A stretch of 64,000 bases of DNA from Bimuria novae-zelandiae CBS 107.79 (lineage: Eukaryota > Ascomycota > Dothideomycetes > Pleosporales > Didymosphaeriaceae): positions 91,873 to 155,872 of the forward strand of contig ML976695.1 in the NCBI GenBank assembly GCA_010015655.1. Direction: 5' to 3'. Under the pieces are notes generated by a model, which was given only the letters and a program-made list of their open reading frames with translations, was not told the DNA's origin and did no database searches. This document shows positions 21,184-32,959 of this stretch, piece by piece. The first letter of the stretch is position 1. Each line of letters starts with the position of its first letter. A program made the translations under genes and the position numbers.

Positions 21184-22295
21184 ATGCCTGCAGTATTCTC
21201 TGCGGCTTCTTTCCCACCACCCGGGATGCCAGGGGCACACCTGCTCCCTTCCTTTGGCCTAGCGCCGCTAATCACGAGCGGTTTTCCTCTTGTTCTGGAG
21301 CTGACCGTACGCTGGATCGATTGGAAGCATCGGAAAGTCCATCGCCAACAAGCCAAATATTACACGAAACCGTGGTACCTTATTTGCCAGTTGTGCCTTT
21401 TCACCTTTGCCGTAACTTTAGGCGTTATCGGTTTCGCTGGCTCCCTTGGCGTCGAAGTATGCAACATCAAACAAAATAGTCTGGCTTTTTCAATTGCATT
21501 ATACTAGGTAGTCTTGTTGCAGTTAGCTTTGCTGCAGGTGAGTACCGGTCTCTTTCTCGATGTAATTACTAATAGTTGGTAGGTGTACTTACTCCGAATC
21601 TTCTTATCCTGCCGTCGAGAGCCGTATTGTATCGCTCTTCAATACTGCTTTACCATTATTCAGATTGTTGGCGGGTTGCTGAGCATTCTGGATGTGGTGC
21701 CGAGAGTTCAGGAGCCTAAGCTAGGGGGCATTGGAGGAGCATTTATGAATGCAGGAGGCGGTGGATACTACGGAGCATTAGGGATAAGAGCCCTGTGGAT
21801 TATTGGAGACGAAAATGTCTGGCGAGGATTCACGACAATCGTGCGGTGGAGTCGGGGCAAGCCTCTCCCGGGCCAGGGGATCGGAAGCCAGGGCAAGAAG
21901 CACCGACCACTAGTGTTCGGAGTTGTTGTAGGCCTTGCTATGCTGATTTCCTCAATCCCGTTTGTTGCGATACGGAAAGCAGGCACAAAGGTGCACTTCA
22001 TAGTAAGTTTCCTGCCACTATCAAGTGCTTACGATAACAAGCTTAGGTAAACGGCACACTGGGATGTCTTCTCTGCCTATTTACAGTCATTCTACAATGG
22101 AAGAAGTTGTCTGGTACCACGAAGTTTAGCCGTGCAAGCGTTGATCGCGACATTCATCACACAGACGATGAGGCCACGGTGGGCAATAAGATCGCGGTAC
22201 GCTACGATATCTCGATGGAAACTCGTACCCTATATGCGGGGAGAGAGGACGAAATGGCAGCCACGAATGCTACTGCTTGGGGGGGCTCAGGTTAA
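21184..22295 (+). CDS. Hypothetical multi-pass membrane protein, 323 aa, four exons
   Basis: Exons 21184-21456, 21508-21537 (a 30-nt microexon), 21583-22002 and 22047-22295, all in phase 0, total 972 nt. Introns are 51, 45 and 44 bp with GTATGC, GTGAGT and GTAAGT donors and TAG acceptors. Hydrophobic segments: WYLICQLCLFTFAVTLGVIG, VVLLQLALLQVYLLRIFL, QYCFTIIQIVGGLLSIL, LVFGVVVGLAMLISSIPFVA and VHFIVNGTLGCLLCLFTVI, so five or six helices. A Gly-rich loop (GGIGGAFMNAGGGGYYGALG) lies between helices. The C-terminal 75 residues are polar. I recognise no family. The alternative of ending at the TAG at 21505 is rejected because splicing restores a long membrane protein. Confidence 0.72.
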
Positions 22296-23213
22296 ACATT
22301 GAAGTTTGGTACGAAAAGGGGAGGAACAGTGGATGGATGGTTGTGAATTGGAAGCGTTACGCAGCATCCAGATTTTCTTAGAATTAAAATTTAGCTTTTA
22401 GTTATGAGCCATTGTCCTTATAATGGCATTTTTGTTAACCACCCAGCGATGGGTTTTTACATGGAGAGATCGCAGATGCTCGGAGAGTAGACAACTTAAT
22501 CGCTTAGGGGCAGTCTTCAATGCTTCTTTCAGAAGGTTCGAAGGCTAGCCGGCAGGTCCCGGCCGCGATGATCACAAGCATTTTGGCATCCTGGCTCACC
22601 GGTGGCCCTTCTGCATGTCTCCTGCCTGCAACCCATGCCCTACGTCCCCTCGCTACACATAGCGCATCTCCTTGTTTCAATTACAGCTCACGTACGGCCT
22701 CTTCAGCATACATCCCCTGCATGTAGCTGTTACGCTTTTGGTGAAATAAAAGGTGATCACTTTCTAGAGCTCACATCCCCTTCGTTGATCAACGCCGAGA
22801 ATCTGCACCATCGTAGTGAAAACGTACAGGAAACTCCAGGATAGGAATCAAATCGTCGTTAAGAGGAGTGTTCTGCATTTAATATTGCCCGGGGTGCACA
22901 GCATAGTGTCCTTGAAGCCGCCCAAGGTTTTCTCGCAACGCGGAGGCATATGCATCTGCACAGGCGGTGAAGGCTGGCGTATTCCGGCCCCATAGATTAT
23001 TTCTTTTCCGTGCAACCTGAGAACGCCACGCTGCAGACAACATTGTGCACGGCTCTTCAGTTGACACGCTAGGCATACTTTAACCGCCCATGCATGGTAG
23101 TGCACAGTGCGGCTTAGCATCCACACCCTGCTACCATGCGCACCGGGAGCACATATAGAATGAAATAGCTTGCTAATAAACAGCTTAGTCGGATTCTCGT
23201 TCATCCCACGACC
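22296..23213. other. Intergenic region; no supported gene
   Basis: Overlapping short frames on both strands (largest 118 codons, minus, 22848-23204) show no domain or splice support. The segment just before 23214 should hold the promoter of the next gene. Confidence 0.4.
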
Positions 23214-23717
23214 ATGGCCGTCCAGAACACGGGTTCCACGTCTCTGCCATCCCCCACGACTTCGATCCCGGCCGATGCCTCATCTCTGCGGGTTCCCGAG
23301 GCCAACCTTCAACCGCAGGTTCCTCCTATCACTCACACGGCCAGTCGCACCGGCAGCATTTCTGAACTACACCGCCTTATTCCTTATACCCATCCTTATA
23401 CTCCTCCTGATACCCCCAGCTCCACGACGACTGAGTTTTTCGACCTCTCACCCATCGACGGAGACGAACTGCAAGAACACGATGTAGAGCTTGGAGGCCG
23501 TTTCGATTTTTTAAATGTACAAGAGGGCGGGTACCTGCTGCTAAGAACGGGCACGGGCTCTATCGCAATACTGGTTCCGAAGTCTACATGGCGTGAAGAA
23601 AACGACATTCAACACCTCTTAAAAGAACTGGAGAAGCTCAAAAACAAGTTGATACACACTACGTTTGCCAGGCCCCTGCCAACGCTGAGCGACTTCACAC
23701 CCTCGAACGCGCCCTAA
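23214..23717 (+). CDS. Hypothetical protein, 167 aa, single exon
   Basis: ATG 23214 has a good fungal start context (ACGACCATGGCC). Residues 1-75 are Pro/Ser/Thr-rich and look disordered. They are followed by an acidic stretch (DLSPIDGDELQEHD), a short hydrophobic core (GGYLLLRTGTGSIAILV) and a charged helix likely to form a coiled coil (EENDIQHLLKELEKLKNKL). No signal peptide or membrane segment. I do not recognise a family. The single intact exon and the start context support a real gene; the function is unknown. Confidence 0.62.
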   Translation: MAVQNTGSTSLPSPTTSIPADASSLRVPEANLQPQVPPITHTASRTGSISELHRLIPYTHPYTPPDTPSSTTTEFFDLSPIDGDELQEHDVELGGRFDFLNVQEGGYLLLRTGTGSIAILVPKSTWREENDIQHLLKELEKLKNKLIHTTFARPLPTLSDFTPSNAP

Positions 23718-24629
23718 TACAATAATAACGGGAATCTACCGGTGGCGGCAAACAATAACTGTTCGAACTTTTGAGGGGTAGCTGGGCGACATTTTTGAAC
23801 AATAAAGCGTACAGACGTAGGGGATACGGATGGGAGGACGGTACTGCTGTACGCTCACGGGCAAGACGCGAGACTTACGACTTATACAATCAACTTGACG
23901 TAGGTTTAGCTAGGAAGATAAGACAAGAGTGGAGATGATAGAATACATGGCAATTCTCAAGTCAATTTTCTCTACATGTGTGATTAGTATCGGGTTCAAT
24001 GGAATGCTTAGTCTTCTTACACCGCAACGGCATATTGTACACCAAGCCCTCACGGTATATTGGAGATGCGAACATCTATAGCTAACATGAGTGTAGTCGC
24101 ACATTAGTGGTGATGTTTTGTGGTGGAGGTTAGTGAGGAGTGAGACGGTAGCCGGTTTGACTCCATCCATTGTATGTCGGCGTTTATCAAAACACCCGCT
24201 CGACCCACATTTTATCGTAATCACTTCCAAGGAATCATTTGCCGCCATAGACTTCATCATAGAATCGGATGATTGAAACGAAGATACACTTAGATTGAAG
24301 CTTGTAGACACTACAACGCGTGCTCAGAAGTGAATTGATCATGCTAAAAACCGCAAAAGGCGGAGGGCGATAGAGGTGTTCGAAGCTGGCTGAAATCCGC
24401 CCAGAAAATAGCCAAAAAAGTCATCGAGTAAGGCAGGCAGGGTACCCTTAGCAGAACTGCAACAACAACACAGTCAACTTGCCGCAGTCTCAAAGACTGT
24501 CGAGTCTTACGGCATCGTCCATGGCGTTTCGGTTAGCGATTCTGCGCTTAATGCTTGCCACGCAGAACAGGCAGACGCATAGCAGCTGAAAGATTAGATT
24601 TACCTGTCATGGTTAGAATCTCTGCATTG
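23718..24629. other. Intergenic region; no supported gene
   Basis: Contains the 3' regions of the converging genes on either side. A 133-codon minus frame (23910-24311) has no recognisable features. At 24186-24205 the sequence AACACCCGCTCGACCCAC resembles the end of the MITE at 17361, but I saw no partner repeat. Confidence 0.4.
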
Positions 24630-25416
24630 TTAAAGCTCGGAACGTACAAGAAACACGCCTTCACGGAGATGGACCTTGACTTCGCAGCCCGAAAACACCA
24701 GCGTGCATAGAATCGTGCCTCCGCATAAGTGGCAAAGGACGATTATTGTGCGCGTAATAATGATTGCATTCAAGCTGCGCAAGTAATCTCGTTGATGTTG
24801 TCTCAGCCGTTTGTGTTGGTACAAGCGCCTGAACGAGAGGACTACCGACAGAAGTGGTGCTGTTGCTAGAAGTGCAAGAACTAATGGCTCGTATATGATA
24901 TAAATTCTTTCTTGCCTATTCGTGGTTAAAAATCGTAGCACGGCAAGTGGAGCTGATTACCTCTTATAAAAAACAAGGCCTGCCACGATCGAGACAGTAG
25001 CCGCTCCATATGACAGCCATAGAATCCACTGGCGGAGGAGCAAAGAAGCCGACACGCGAGCAAACTACGTGTAGTGTAAGCTATCATCATTAACACAAGA
25101 CAGATCGTTTTACCATTGTGAGGGTAAGGACTTGGATAATGCAAAAAGTGACAAAGTCTAACCAAGTGGCTCGGTCGTCGTTGCGAAGTTGCATCCCGGC
25201 GACAACAAGACCAGCTGTAAATAGGCATGCCTGAAACAAGTAAGAAAGTATGGCTAGGCCTCTATCAAGGGAGAACGGCTCTGGTGTCCAGTTTGTGTTG
25301 TTCGATTTGGTAGGTTTTACGTGTTCGAAAATCAAGCAAAGGCTAAGCAGGAAACCAATGCTGAAGCAGACAAGAAAGAGCACTAGCAACGTGGGCGACA
25401 TCTTCAGGAAAATCAT
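24630..25416 (-). CDS. Hypothetical multi-pass membrane protein, 230 aa, three exons
   Basis: Minus-strand exons 25416-25114, 25064-24961 and 24915-24630 total 693 nt. Introns are 49 and 45 bp (GTAAAA...TAG and GTAATC...TAG). The protein starts MIFLKMSPTLLVLFLVCFSI and has about six hydrophobic segments: LVLFLVCFSIGFLLSLCLIF, ILSYLFQACLFTAGLVVAG, WLDFVTFCIIQVLTLTM, ILWLSYGAATVSIVAGLVFY, PLVLALLATAPLLSVVLSF and IIITRTIIVLCHLCGGTILC. Basic loops alternate with the helices, including HKRLRQHQRDYLR. No transporter signature or nucleotide-binding motif is visible. The exon joins keep the hydrophobic pattern intact, which supports the model. Family not recognised. Confidence 0.7.
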
Positions 25417-26770
25417 AGAGAATCCTAGGGGAAGACAATCTCCTTATATAGTGGATGCGAGCTTTCTCATCTGCCTTGCCTAGCCTACAGCCAGGATAGT
25501 TGGCTAAGCACGTACAAATGCGGACCTCCGGCGTGGCTTTAGAGAGAACCAGTTAGAGTAGACCGGAGTCTCTATTAAAGAACCGCAAGCGCCTCCTATC
25601 TAAATCATAGGTCAGTAATGTATGTTGAACGTTACTATTAGCGAATAGTTTTTCACGTCAAAGCTGCGCTCGCCCTAAATTAATATCAGCTATTCATGCT
25701 TCACGGGGTCGGAATTGAGTCGAAAGCAAAGTGCTCAGTGTCTAAGCGAGCCACATACATGGACAGACTCTACATTCTCGCATTCGTTCATTGCTTCATA
25801 GATACCCTGCTATTTTGAAGATCTTGTAATTAACCGTTATACAGGGGCAGCGCTACTGCCATCTCCGACACAATCGGACCCGCATCCTTTTTGGGCTCTT
25901 TGTGGGCTCCAGGACACATAGGCACTATACCTTTGTTGGAAGAGAAACACTAGCTCATTAATCAGCGCTTAAGATCGAAGCGCGCACGGATGGCAGTGCT
26001 CCCGGGAAAGCGATGGGTGAGAGTGACTGAGGCGGGCAATAGATTGAGCAAGAGGATGCTGAGAAATGACTTTATGGAAGTCTTCGGCTCTCGGGGTTCA
26101 TAGGCTTTCATGCTCAGACACACCCGATTTGCTTCGCTACCACTTCTTTCAATACCTCATCTGTTTAGTTCACATGATCATCCGAGGAATCACAGCGATG
26201 GGCACCCCTACTTTAGGCTCTCAAAAACGGACGCGGGTGAACCGGGGACTTCGACGCTTCCCCAGTCTTCTACTGCCGGTGCCATAAGCCCCAATTCAAG
26301 CGCTTAAGGTTCCATGCGGATATTCAGAGGACAAATCAATCCTACGATCACCTTAGGCCACCATTGAAGGACGCCTCTGATCCGGCCGGAACTAAGGGGT
26401 CGTCAACAATTCTAACACCAGCTTAAGGATCATTACTGGAGCTTCCGGCGCTATATAGGTCTGTCCACTAGCTTAAGTCCTGTTTCGAGTTTCACTTGCG
26501 ACTATGATCTATCAATATCTGTGGCGGAGCGAAACGCTAACCTTCTGCTCCTTAGGAGTAGAATATTCTTAACGGTTACAATATCAGCTGGCGCTTCTAT
26601 GCGGTTGTGCCACACTCACTACAGTTCGAGGCAGTATGCTGTGCAGATCAAACAGGGTTTCGAGCACACTACGAGGCATAGCCGCCGCCTTGTCGGTTTC
26701 CGGACGTGACACAAAGACGTACCGGACAATAATGTCGCGAGAAGTCGTCACGTGAGTGCATGAGGCCCAG
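25417..26770. other. Intergenic region of 1.35 kb; no supported gene
   Basis: No open frame here continues across plausible splice sites, and no transposon domain is visible. Its right end holds the promoter of the gene at 26871. Confidence 0.4.
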
Positions 26771-26771
26771 G

Positions 26772-26778
26772 TATATAA
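26772..26778 (+). promoter_or_regulatory. TATA box of the 26871 gene
   Basis: TATATAA lies 93 bp upstream of the ATG at 26871, in the context GGTATATAAGGCAG. A pyrimidine-rich stretch (CTTTACTTTTGCATC and following) sits between it and the start codon, as is common in filamentous fungi. Confidence 0.5.
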
Positions 26779-26870
26779 GGCAGTGTCGGACGCTCCCAAC
26801 TTTACTTTTGCATCTTTTGCTAAGCTTTGTAACAATCGGTTTACTGGTTCGCCTGCCCTTTCATATCATC

Positions 26871-28045
26871 ATGTCTCTGTTCAACAAGCTCCCTTCTCCC
26901 ATCGCAGACGCTAGCGACCTCGAAGCCTACAAAGGCGCCTTCGGAAAGTGGAATGCCGACTACGAGAGAGGTTTTTCATGTGTCGTATCTGATGCTCATA
27001 TTCGGTTTACGAGATTTGCGATGTCGAATCTACTCGACTATGCCAAGCGATTACAATACCCGCCATCACCAACCGTTGCCGAATTTAATCACGAGGTACG
27101 CACTGACGTTATAGTTCTAGTCGCTAAGCTCACGCCAAACCCAAGGAAGGTATGTCGGCTCATATTGGCGGGATGCCGTATAACCATTCTATCGAAACGC
27201 AACCTGCGATTAAGACAACTTTCAGCAGCTTGGCCGGGCCTCAGAAAGATAAAGTCGAGCGGAGACTGACACTCGAACAAGGAATATCTGCTCTCGCAAA
27301 TACTCCCAAGGATACCCACAAAGCGATTATGGCGGCAATAACAGTACCATGTCTCCAGGAAAAAGTAAAGAACAGGGTTGGAGCGCACGTCTACAAGGAA
27401 GCTGAAACGACAGATCAGCAAGAGCCTCACTTTCGACTATGGAGCAATATATTCAAGGACTATACCTGGCTCAATTCGGCCGTCCAGATAGGTTGTCACC
27501 CGTGCCTAATCGGTCCTGAGCTTGATCATCAGACATCCTTATGGATAGTACTATTTGTCTGGGACACAACGGGTGACCTGAGATACAGCTTCGAAAGCAG
27601 CCTACGCAATTACCAGAAACTGGGTTATAGAGTGTATATGTTCGGAAACCTTACAGTCCAGGTCTGTGGCCTACACAACGAATGCGACGTTATAAGGGAT
27701 TCTTCTTCTAAGCTCTTTATGAATCACGAAGAGCTAGGCGGAATCACTACAAAGTATTGCTTCTGGACAGACCCTACACGTGGTGTGGACGCAGTGAAGC
27801 CGGGAAGCATCATAGGCGTTGGCGGCCAAATCACTAGCCTTCAGGATACCGTGCCTATAGCTGCGATAAATCTCCATCCTCTTCCAGGTCGACCACCAAT
27901 TCAGCTCCGCGTTCTGTCAGACGACTACAAAAACAGACAACTTGTCCCCGGATTCGACGATCCAGCAAGCAAGGACTTGTATGGAGCGCCCTTACCTCGT
28001 ACCTGGCATTTTCCAGAGACGAATACGAACCAGACCGCTACATAG
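26871..28045 (+). CDS. Hypothetical protein, about 359 aa, two exons
   Basis: Exon 1 26871-27149, exon 2 27245-28045, intron of 95 bp (GTATGTCGG...CCTCAG). An alternative acceptor at 27214 (TTAAG) would add ten residues; both keep the frame. The start is MSLFNKLPSPIADASDLEAY with an ATG in good context (ATCATCATGTCT). The product is soluble, with mixed helix and strand. It includes hydrophobic strands (WIVLFVWDTTGDLRYSF; YRVYMFGNLTVQVCGLHNEC), a glycine-rich turn (GSIIGVGGQITSL) and a Pro/Asn-rich tail. No signal peptide. No family recognised. The intact 801-nt exon 2 makes a live gene likely. Confidence 0.68.
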
Positions 28046-28542
28046 AGGTTTTGTTTCCTTTTCTTTAATGCTGAAGGGCCCCGGGTCATCCTTTCGAGGG
28101 CTAGGCTTAATGGCGTTGATTGTGGAACTGGACGCGCTTGTTGGGGGCGAATGTGGCTTGCAGGTCATTTTCAGGCCAGCGTTAAAAGCTACCGGCTTCT
28201 CAGGCCTGTGGTTTAGTGGTCTAGCGTTAGGATTAGAATAAGAACTGTCGGCTTTCTGCCTGCCATGAGTCTGTCAGCCCTCTCACTCGCGCTTTTGCAC
28301 CGCTCTAACAATAAATTGGTTTGTATATTGATCAAATTGCAAGTGCTACCCATTTCCAGAAAAGAGATTACGTATTTCCACTATGATGGTAACATACCCG
28401 CGAGTACTATCGCCGCGAACCACGCTTCCGTCACTCAACACCAACCTCTCGGCAAATCACATCACCGCCATGACACCACTGCCTACGGGCGCACGTGTTT
28501 TGAAGCCCAGAGGGACGCTAATAATATCTCGTGTGCCAAGAC
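28046..28542. other. Intergenic region between convergent genes
   Basis: Short frames at 28265-28546 and 28383-28565 lack splice or domain support and probably lie in the 3' region of the flanking genes. Confidence 0.35.
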
Positions 28543-28983
28543 TTAATCGTGTGTTTCCAGAATAAGTGGAAACCACTCAAACCTTCCAATCTCCGGTTTA
28601 AGCCAGATGACGAACTTCTCAGTTGGTGGACGCTCCACTTCAACAACGTTTTCTTCGAGCACAATGCAAAGCTCATCAAGATCGACATTCCCATAAAAGA
28701 AATTTTGTTGCAATAAATCGGTATTGGTGGATAGGAGCAAACAGCTCACGAACATCTTTTTTAGTTAGAAGGTAGCCTGAAATATGGTATTCAAACTGAC
28801 TGTTGTGGTGCGAAAGGTTTCTTCACAAAGCGTATGGCCGTTCATAATGTCAAGGACTTGTTGTGGTTCGATTTGGGTGGGTTGTGATGAACGCTGGGCC
28901 TTGGGTACATATCTAAGTGTACATATATACGTGTCTGCTGGGAAGCACTCTAACACGCGCTCCGGTTTTACCTTCTCGGGCAT
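28543..28983 (-). CDS. Hypothetical protein, 131 aa, two exons (tentative)
   Basis: Exon 1 28983-28801 and exon 2 28755-28543 join in phase 0 across a 45-bp intron (GTCAGT...CTAAC...AAG), giving 396 nt. The donor and the AAG acceptor are weak, but the branch site TTCTAACT is good and both exons are open. The product begins MPEKVKPERVLECFPADTYI and ends with an acidic, strand-rich part (YGNVDLDELCIVLEENVVEV, then WLKPEIGRFEWFPLILE). No signal peptide or membrane segment. No family recognised. It could be a slightly damaged gene instead, because a second frame through the intron is also open for about 30 codons. Confidence 0.45.
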
Positions 28984-29555
28984 GTCGCTCAATCAGATAT
29001 GGTGCACCGTCGTACCCCTAGACGCAGTTGCATCATAGCTGCATGCGCAGGCGATCTCCCCACGGAGTCCGATTTATTGGCCAAGGTCGTGTGCCTTCCC
29101 TCGGAGAGCCACCAGCTCCAATTGCAAGGAATGGGATAATTTTACACCAGCGAGACAGCCAGGTCTGCTTCCCGGTGGGTGCACAGCGCCAATCGTTCAG
29201 CTCCACCATGCTGTAAGTCCAAGCAATCGAAACTGAAACGCTGCGCCATGTATCCCAAGCGCCTAGGGCAACACGTATCTCTTGTTATTCGGAATCTGCC
29301 TTACTCAAGGCTTGCTGACGACCAGTCATTTCAAGATCTTGGTGTACTACCCTGGTCGGCCGCCTGGACAAGTACCCTTTTACTCAAGTAAACATCCTTG
29401 CCTGCAGGGACTCCATGGGCAGCCACAAAAAATAGGCATCTGGTGACGTGAAGGATTGTTTGAGATAAGGCATTGTTGCGGGGCTTTGGGCGCTTAGTTT
29501 TCTCGCGGCGAAGTATCTATCTGCCGTAGCAAGACATATATGAGGTGGCAAGAAC
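28984..29555. other. Intergenic region; no supported gene
   Basis: Short frames only. Holds the divergent promoter regions of the tentative gene on the left and the interrupted gene starting at 29556. Confidence 0.35.
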
Positions 29556-29811
29556 ATGAAATTGCAGCAAACAATGCTATCTTCTTATAATTTTGAAACG
29601 ATGACACTGCAAGAACATAATGCAGCACCCTACGATTATGATGAGTTGGTTGATGGAGTCCAACCATCTTCTAATCTCTCTTTCCTCAACACCATGAACG
29701 CTGATCAAGTAACGGTGAGTGATGTAGGGTCATTCTCCTTGTGCTCAACTGACTTCCTGTTACAAGACGTTCTTTGACGACGCTTTTTATCACATGACGA
29801 CGGATCTTGTT

Positions 29812-32800
29812 CAGCGCTGCCAACGAATCGAACAGGATCCGAACAAGGTGCTTGTTCGTTCGTTCGGCCCACATACAAATGTTCGTTCGTTCGAGACGAC
29901 TCGAACAGGAGCATCTTCGAACAGTCCAACGAACGTTCGGCCGAACGTTCGTATAAAACTTTCCTAATTAGGAAGCAGGTTGGTGTTGTGGTTAAGAAAC
30001 TAGCTATTGTCCACTAGCTAGATGTTTTGGCCGGCATCCTTCTTGACGACGTGTTTTGACAACGCCGTGAGGTGACTCGATACGGCGTCTCTCGTGAGCC
30101 AGTTCTTCTGCAGTTGTAGAGCTTTGACGATGGCTAGCGATAATGAATTGCGATCGCACGTGATTGTTCTCCTAGCGGACGAGAAACACTGCTCGCAGTC
30201 GCATGAGGTGGCTGGCACAGAGAGATGATCTATCGCCATCTTGTATACAACTGGGAAGCGTTTCTGACCTACGTTAACCCACTAGCGGTGTGGATCCTGC
30301 ATTAATTTGTACATGTCCGGGGACGCGGAGCTCGTTAGTCTGTCGTTGTAGAGACTGTTAAAGTATTCGTCGAGCTGCGACGTGCGTTTCTGCCGCTTAT
30401 GTGCCTTCTTGCCTGTGAGAAGGTGATCGTCCACAAACATTGTGCGGAGTCTCCGTTCGTCGCTGGCATACGCCCCAGGGACCTTGCGCGTGCGTGGGAC
30501 CTCTGGGAGCTCGTCGAGGTCGTCGGCGTCGCGTGCCTCTGCCGCCAGGTATTGTTTGTATACGTCCCGAATCGATTTCTCCGCTGCCTTATACCACATT
30601 AGGTGTGCCTTCCACTAGGTCTTGAACCATGAGAGGCGTAGGCATGGGTGCATGGCCGTCGCCACGCAATAGAGACTCGGTGTCTAGTTGGCTAGCAACA
30701 CTAGCTTTGTGAAATATGTAATCAGCTTCTCGTAGGCGAGCTTAACGCCAGAGACTATATAATTAGACTACTTAAAGCCCTTAATTTAATAGACACTGCG
30801 CTCGTCTTCGCCGCTAAGAAAGGCGTAGATTTCTTATAGGTTGACCACTATTTGCCATAGTAAGCCGAAACCGCTACTGGAGGCGTTGCCTTCTAGCAAC
30901 TTCGTATTCTTGTAGAAAGTCTTTAAGACCTTAGTTATAACGCGGACCTCGTCCTACTCGTTGTCTAATAGAGCGTCGAGCGTAGGATTATATTTATTGC
31001 CTATAGTAGAGCTGTCGGCGCGCGCCTGCTTGAAAAAGCGACGGATAGGCTCCTAGAGCTCGAGGCAACGCAGCAACATAAGGTATACGCTATACTACTA
31101 GATCCCGCTATCCTTAATTAAATTAAGTATAGAGAAATAGAAGAGGTTGTTCTTATTAAGCTTCTTTTATTATATTTTCTTAAAGGCGCGTCGACGTTTG
31201 TGGGAGTTATAGATAGAGTTAACGAAGTTATGCAGCTTGCTAGCTGCACCGCGGGTCCGAAACATAGTATATTATTTATTAGGTGACGCCTTTGCCAGCG
31301 CCGCTTCGAAGTCGCTTACACCCTTGCTATATATAAGAGCTTTTGATATGAGGTTAATAATATGGCCGGCGTAGCGTATACGACGATTGCTAGTAATGTG
31401 GAGGTCTTCTAAGGAGATATTGTCGAGCTCGCGGATAAAGGTCGTGCCATTATTCGTGGCATTATCCCCCACGAAACAATATAGTTTCTAGACGAAATTA
31501 TACTCTTAGACGACGCTAAAAATTACCTAAGCTTGTGTAGCGCCCGTATAATCGTAGAAAAGAGGCTAAAAGGTAATAAGTAGGTCGCGTTATTTGTGGA
31601 GAGAATCTTAAAGTTGCAGGTTAGTAATATAGATTTCTTAAAGTTCGTTAGGTCCGTCTAACTCTAGCTAGGCTAGCGTTATTCTAGTTAAAAACACTAA
31701 CTTACTAACGAAGTGCGCGACAACTCTAAGAAAGTTATATTTATTTAGCGACGTCTATATATCGCAACTTACTAAAATCCTACTTTCTAATTTAGCTAAA
31801 AGCTCTAAGATCTCCACCTTCCTCTCCGCTAGGCGTAATTTGACGTATTTAGAAAGCGTAGTGTGGCTTGCTAGTAGGGCGCGCAGTAACGGCGTTTAGT
31901 TCTATGTTAGTATGCCCCTCGTTAATAGATCCACACACATCTTAAAGCTTAGGTTGTTGACTATTACCTAGTCTACGTACGCTGACTGCAGCTCCTCTTC
32001 CTGCTAAAGATAATAAGAAATAGCGCTTGACGAGCTAGTAGTAGCATGTTACTACGGAGTCTGCGGCTGTAGTGCCTTGGCGATTAGTAGTAAACTGGTA
32101 TCTAGATCGACGCTGTGGACCTTCTTAAGATGCCGCTTAATATAAGCAGTACTGTTAACTACCTAGTAGTCTAGGACCTTACGCTGAGTGTGGCATGACT
32201 AATATAGAAATAGAATTGTCTTTTTCCCGTTCTCCTTAACGTACTCGAGCTCCGCGCCGTATCGCCAGAATAATACTAACTTTTGCTTGCTAAGTAATTA
32301 ACCTCTGCCTTTAACCCTATACCCGACGCGCGACGAGTTGAGGAGACGTTTGCCTTGCCAGAGGCGGGTCCATACAATAGGAAAACGAGCTCCGGACGCT
32401 TGCAGCTCGCCGGGAAACTCATGCGTAGGAGCGATAGACTCCACTTCGGATGGCGAGTCATCCAAGCTCTCGAAGCTCTCCGCCATCGCCATGACAGCTG
32501 CCGTACGCGACCCGGCATGGTGATAGCTGTTAGATGCTAGCTAGGTTAACTGGGTTGACTAGGTCGACTGGGACGACTGCGAGCGGGTAATAAATTAATC
32601 TATAATAAGATACGCTCACGGCTAACGATGGGAAATAGTAGGAGGCACGTTAACGAGAAAACTTAGAGTTTTCTTCTCCTACAAGGACAACGTTGCATAA
32701 GGCAATATACGACAACGCCACGCGTAGCACAAGGCTAGCAGAACAAAATAATACTCTACTAATTATAATAGAATCCCTATACTAAATTAATTAAACGTAG

Positions 32801-32959
32801 TCCCGAATAACTAAATAATTGAACGTTTGGCTCTAATAATGCGTTCGTTCGAAGCTCTGTTCGACTCACCATGCCTGTTCGTTCGTTCGATCCAAAACAC
32901 CAGAAAACGCCGTTCGGATCGATTGTTCGGATCGAACGTTCTGTTCGTTGGCAGCGCTG
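29812..32959 (-). mobile_element. Complete but dead hAT transposon (hAT-1), 3148 bp
   Basis: The ends are inverted repeats beginning CAGCGCTGCCAACGAA (29812 onward; inverse copy ending at 32959). The target duplication ATCTTGTT is present at 29804-29811 and 32960-32967; 8 bp is diagnostic of hAT elements. Inside each end are clusters of GTTCGTTCG motifs in both orientations, typical subterminal transposase-binding repeats. The single transposase gene runs on the minus strand and is broken by stops. Confidence 0.95.
30018..32492 (-). pseudogene. hAT-1 transposase, degraded
   Basis: Starts MAMAESFESLDDSPSEVESI at 32492. A BED-type zinc-finger region follows with stops. Mid-protein pieces such as MGDNATNNGTTFIREL and RIRYAGHIINLISKALIYSKG (31472-31272) match the catalytic core of fungal hAT transposases (G-D-N-A-x-N-N). 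Further on come RDVYKQYLAAEA and SQLDEYFNSLY. The C-terminal dimerisation domain is at 30239-30018 (VPATSCDCEQCFSSARRTIT...NWL). Central stretches are heavily mutated to TAG/TAA. Not functional. Confidence 0.88.

Noticed and set aside
22848..23204. 118-codon minus-strand ORF
   Set aside because: Odd composition (many Cys, His and Arg), no recognisable family, and located in the expected promoter of the gene at 23214.
23910..24311. 133-codon minus-strand ORF
   Set aside because: No hydrophobic or domain pattern and no splice partner. Probably chance.
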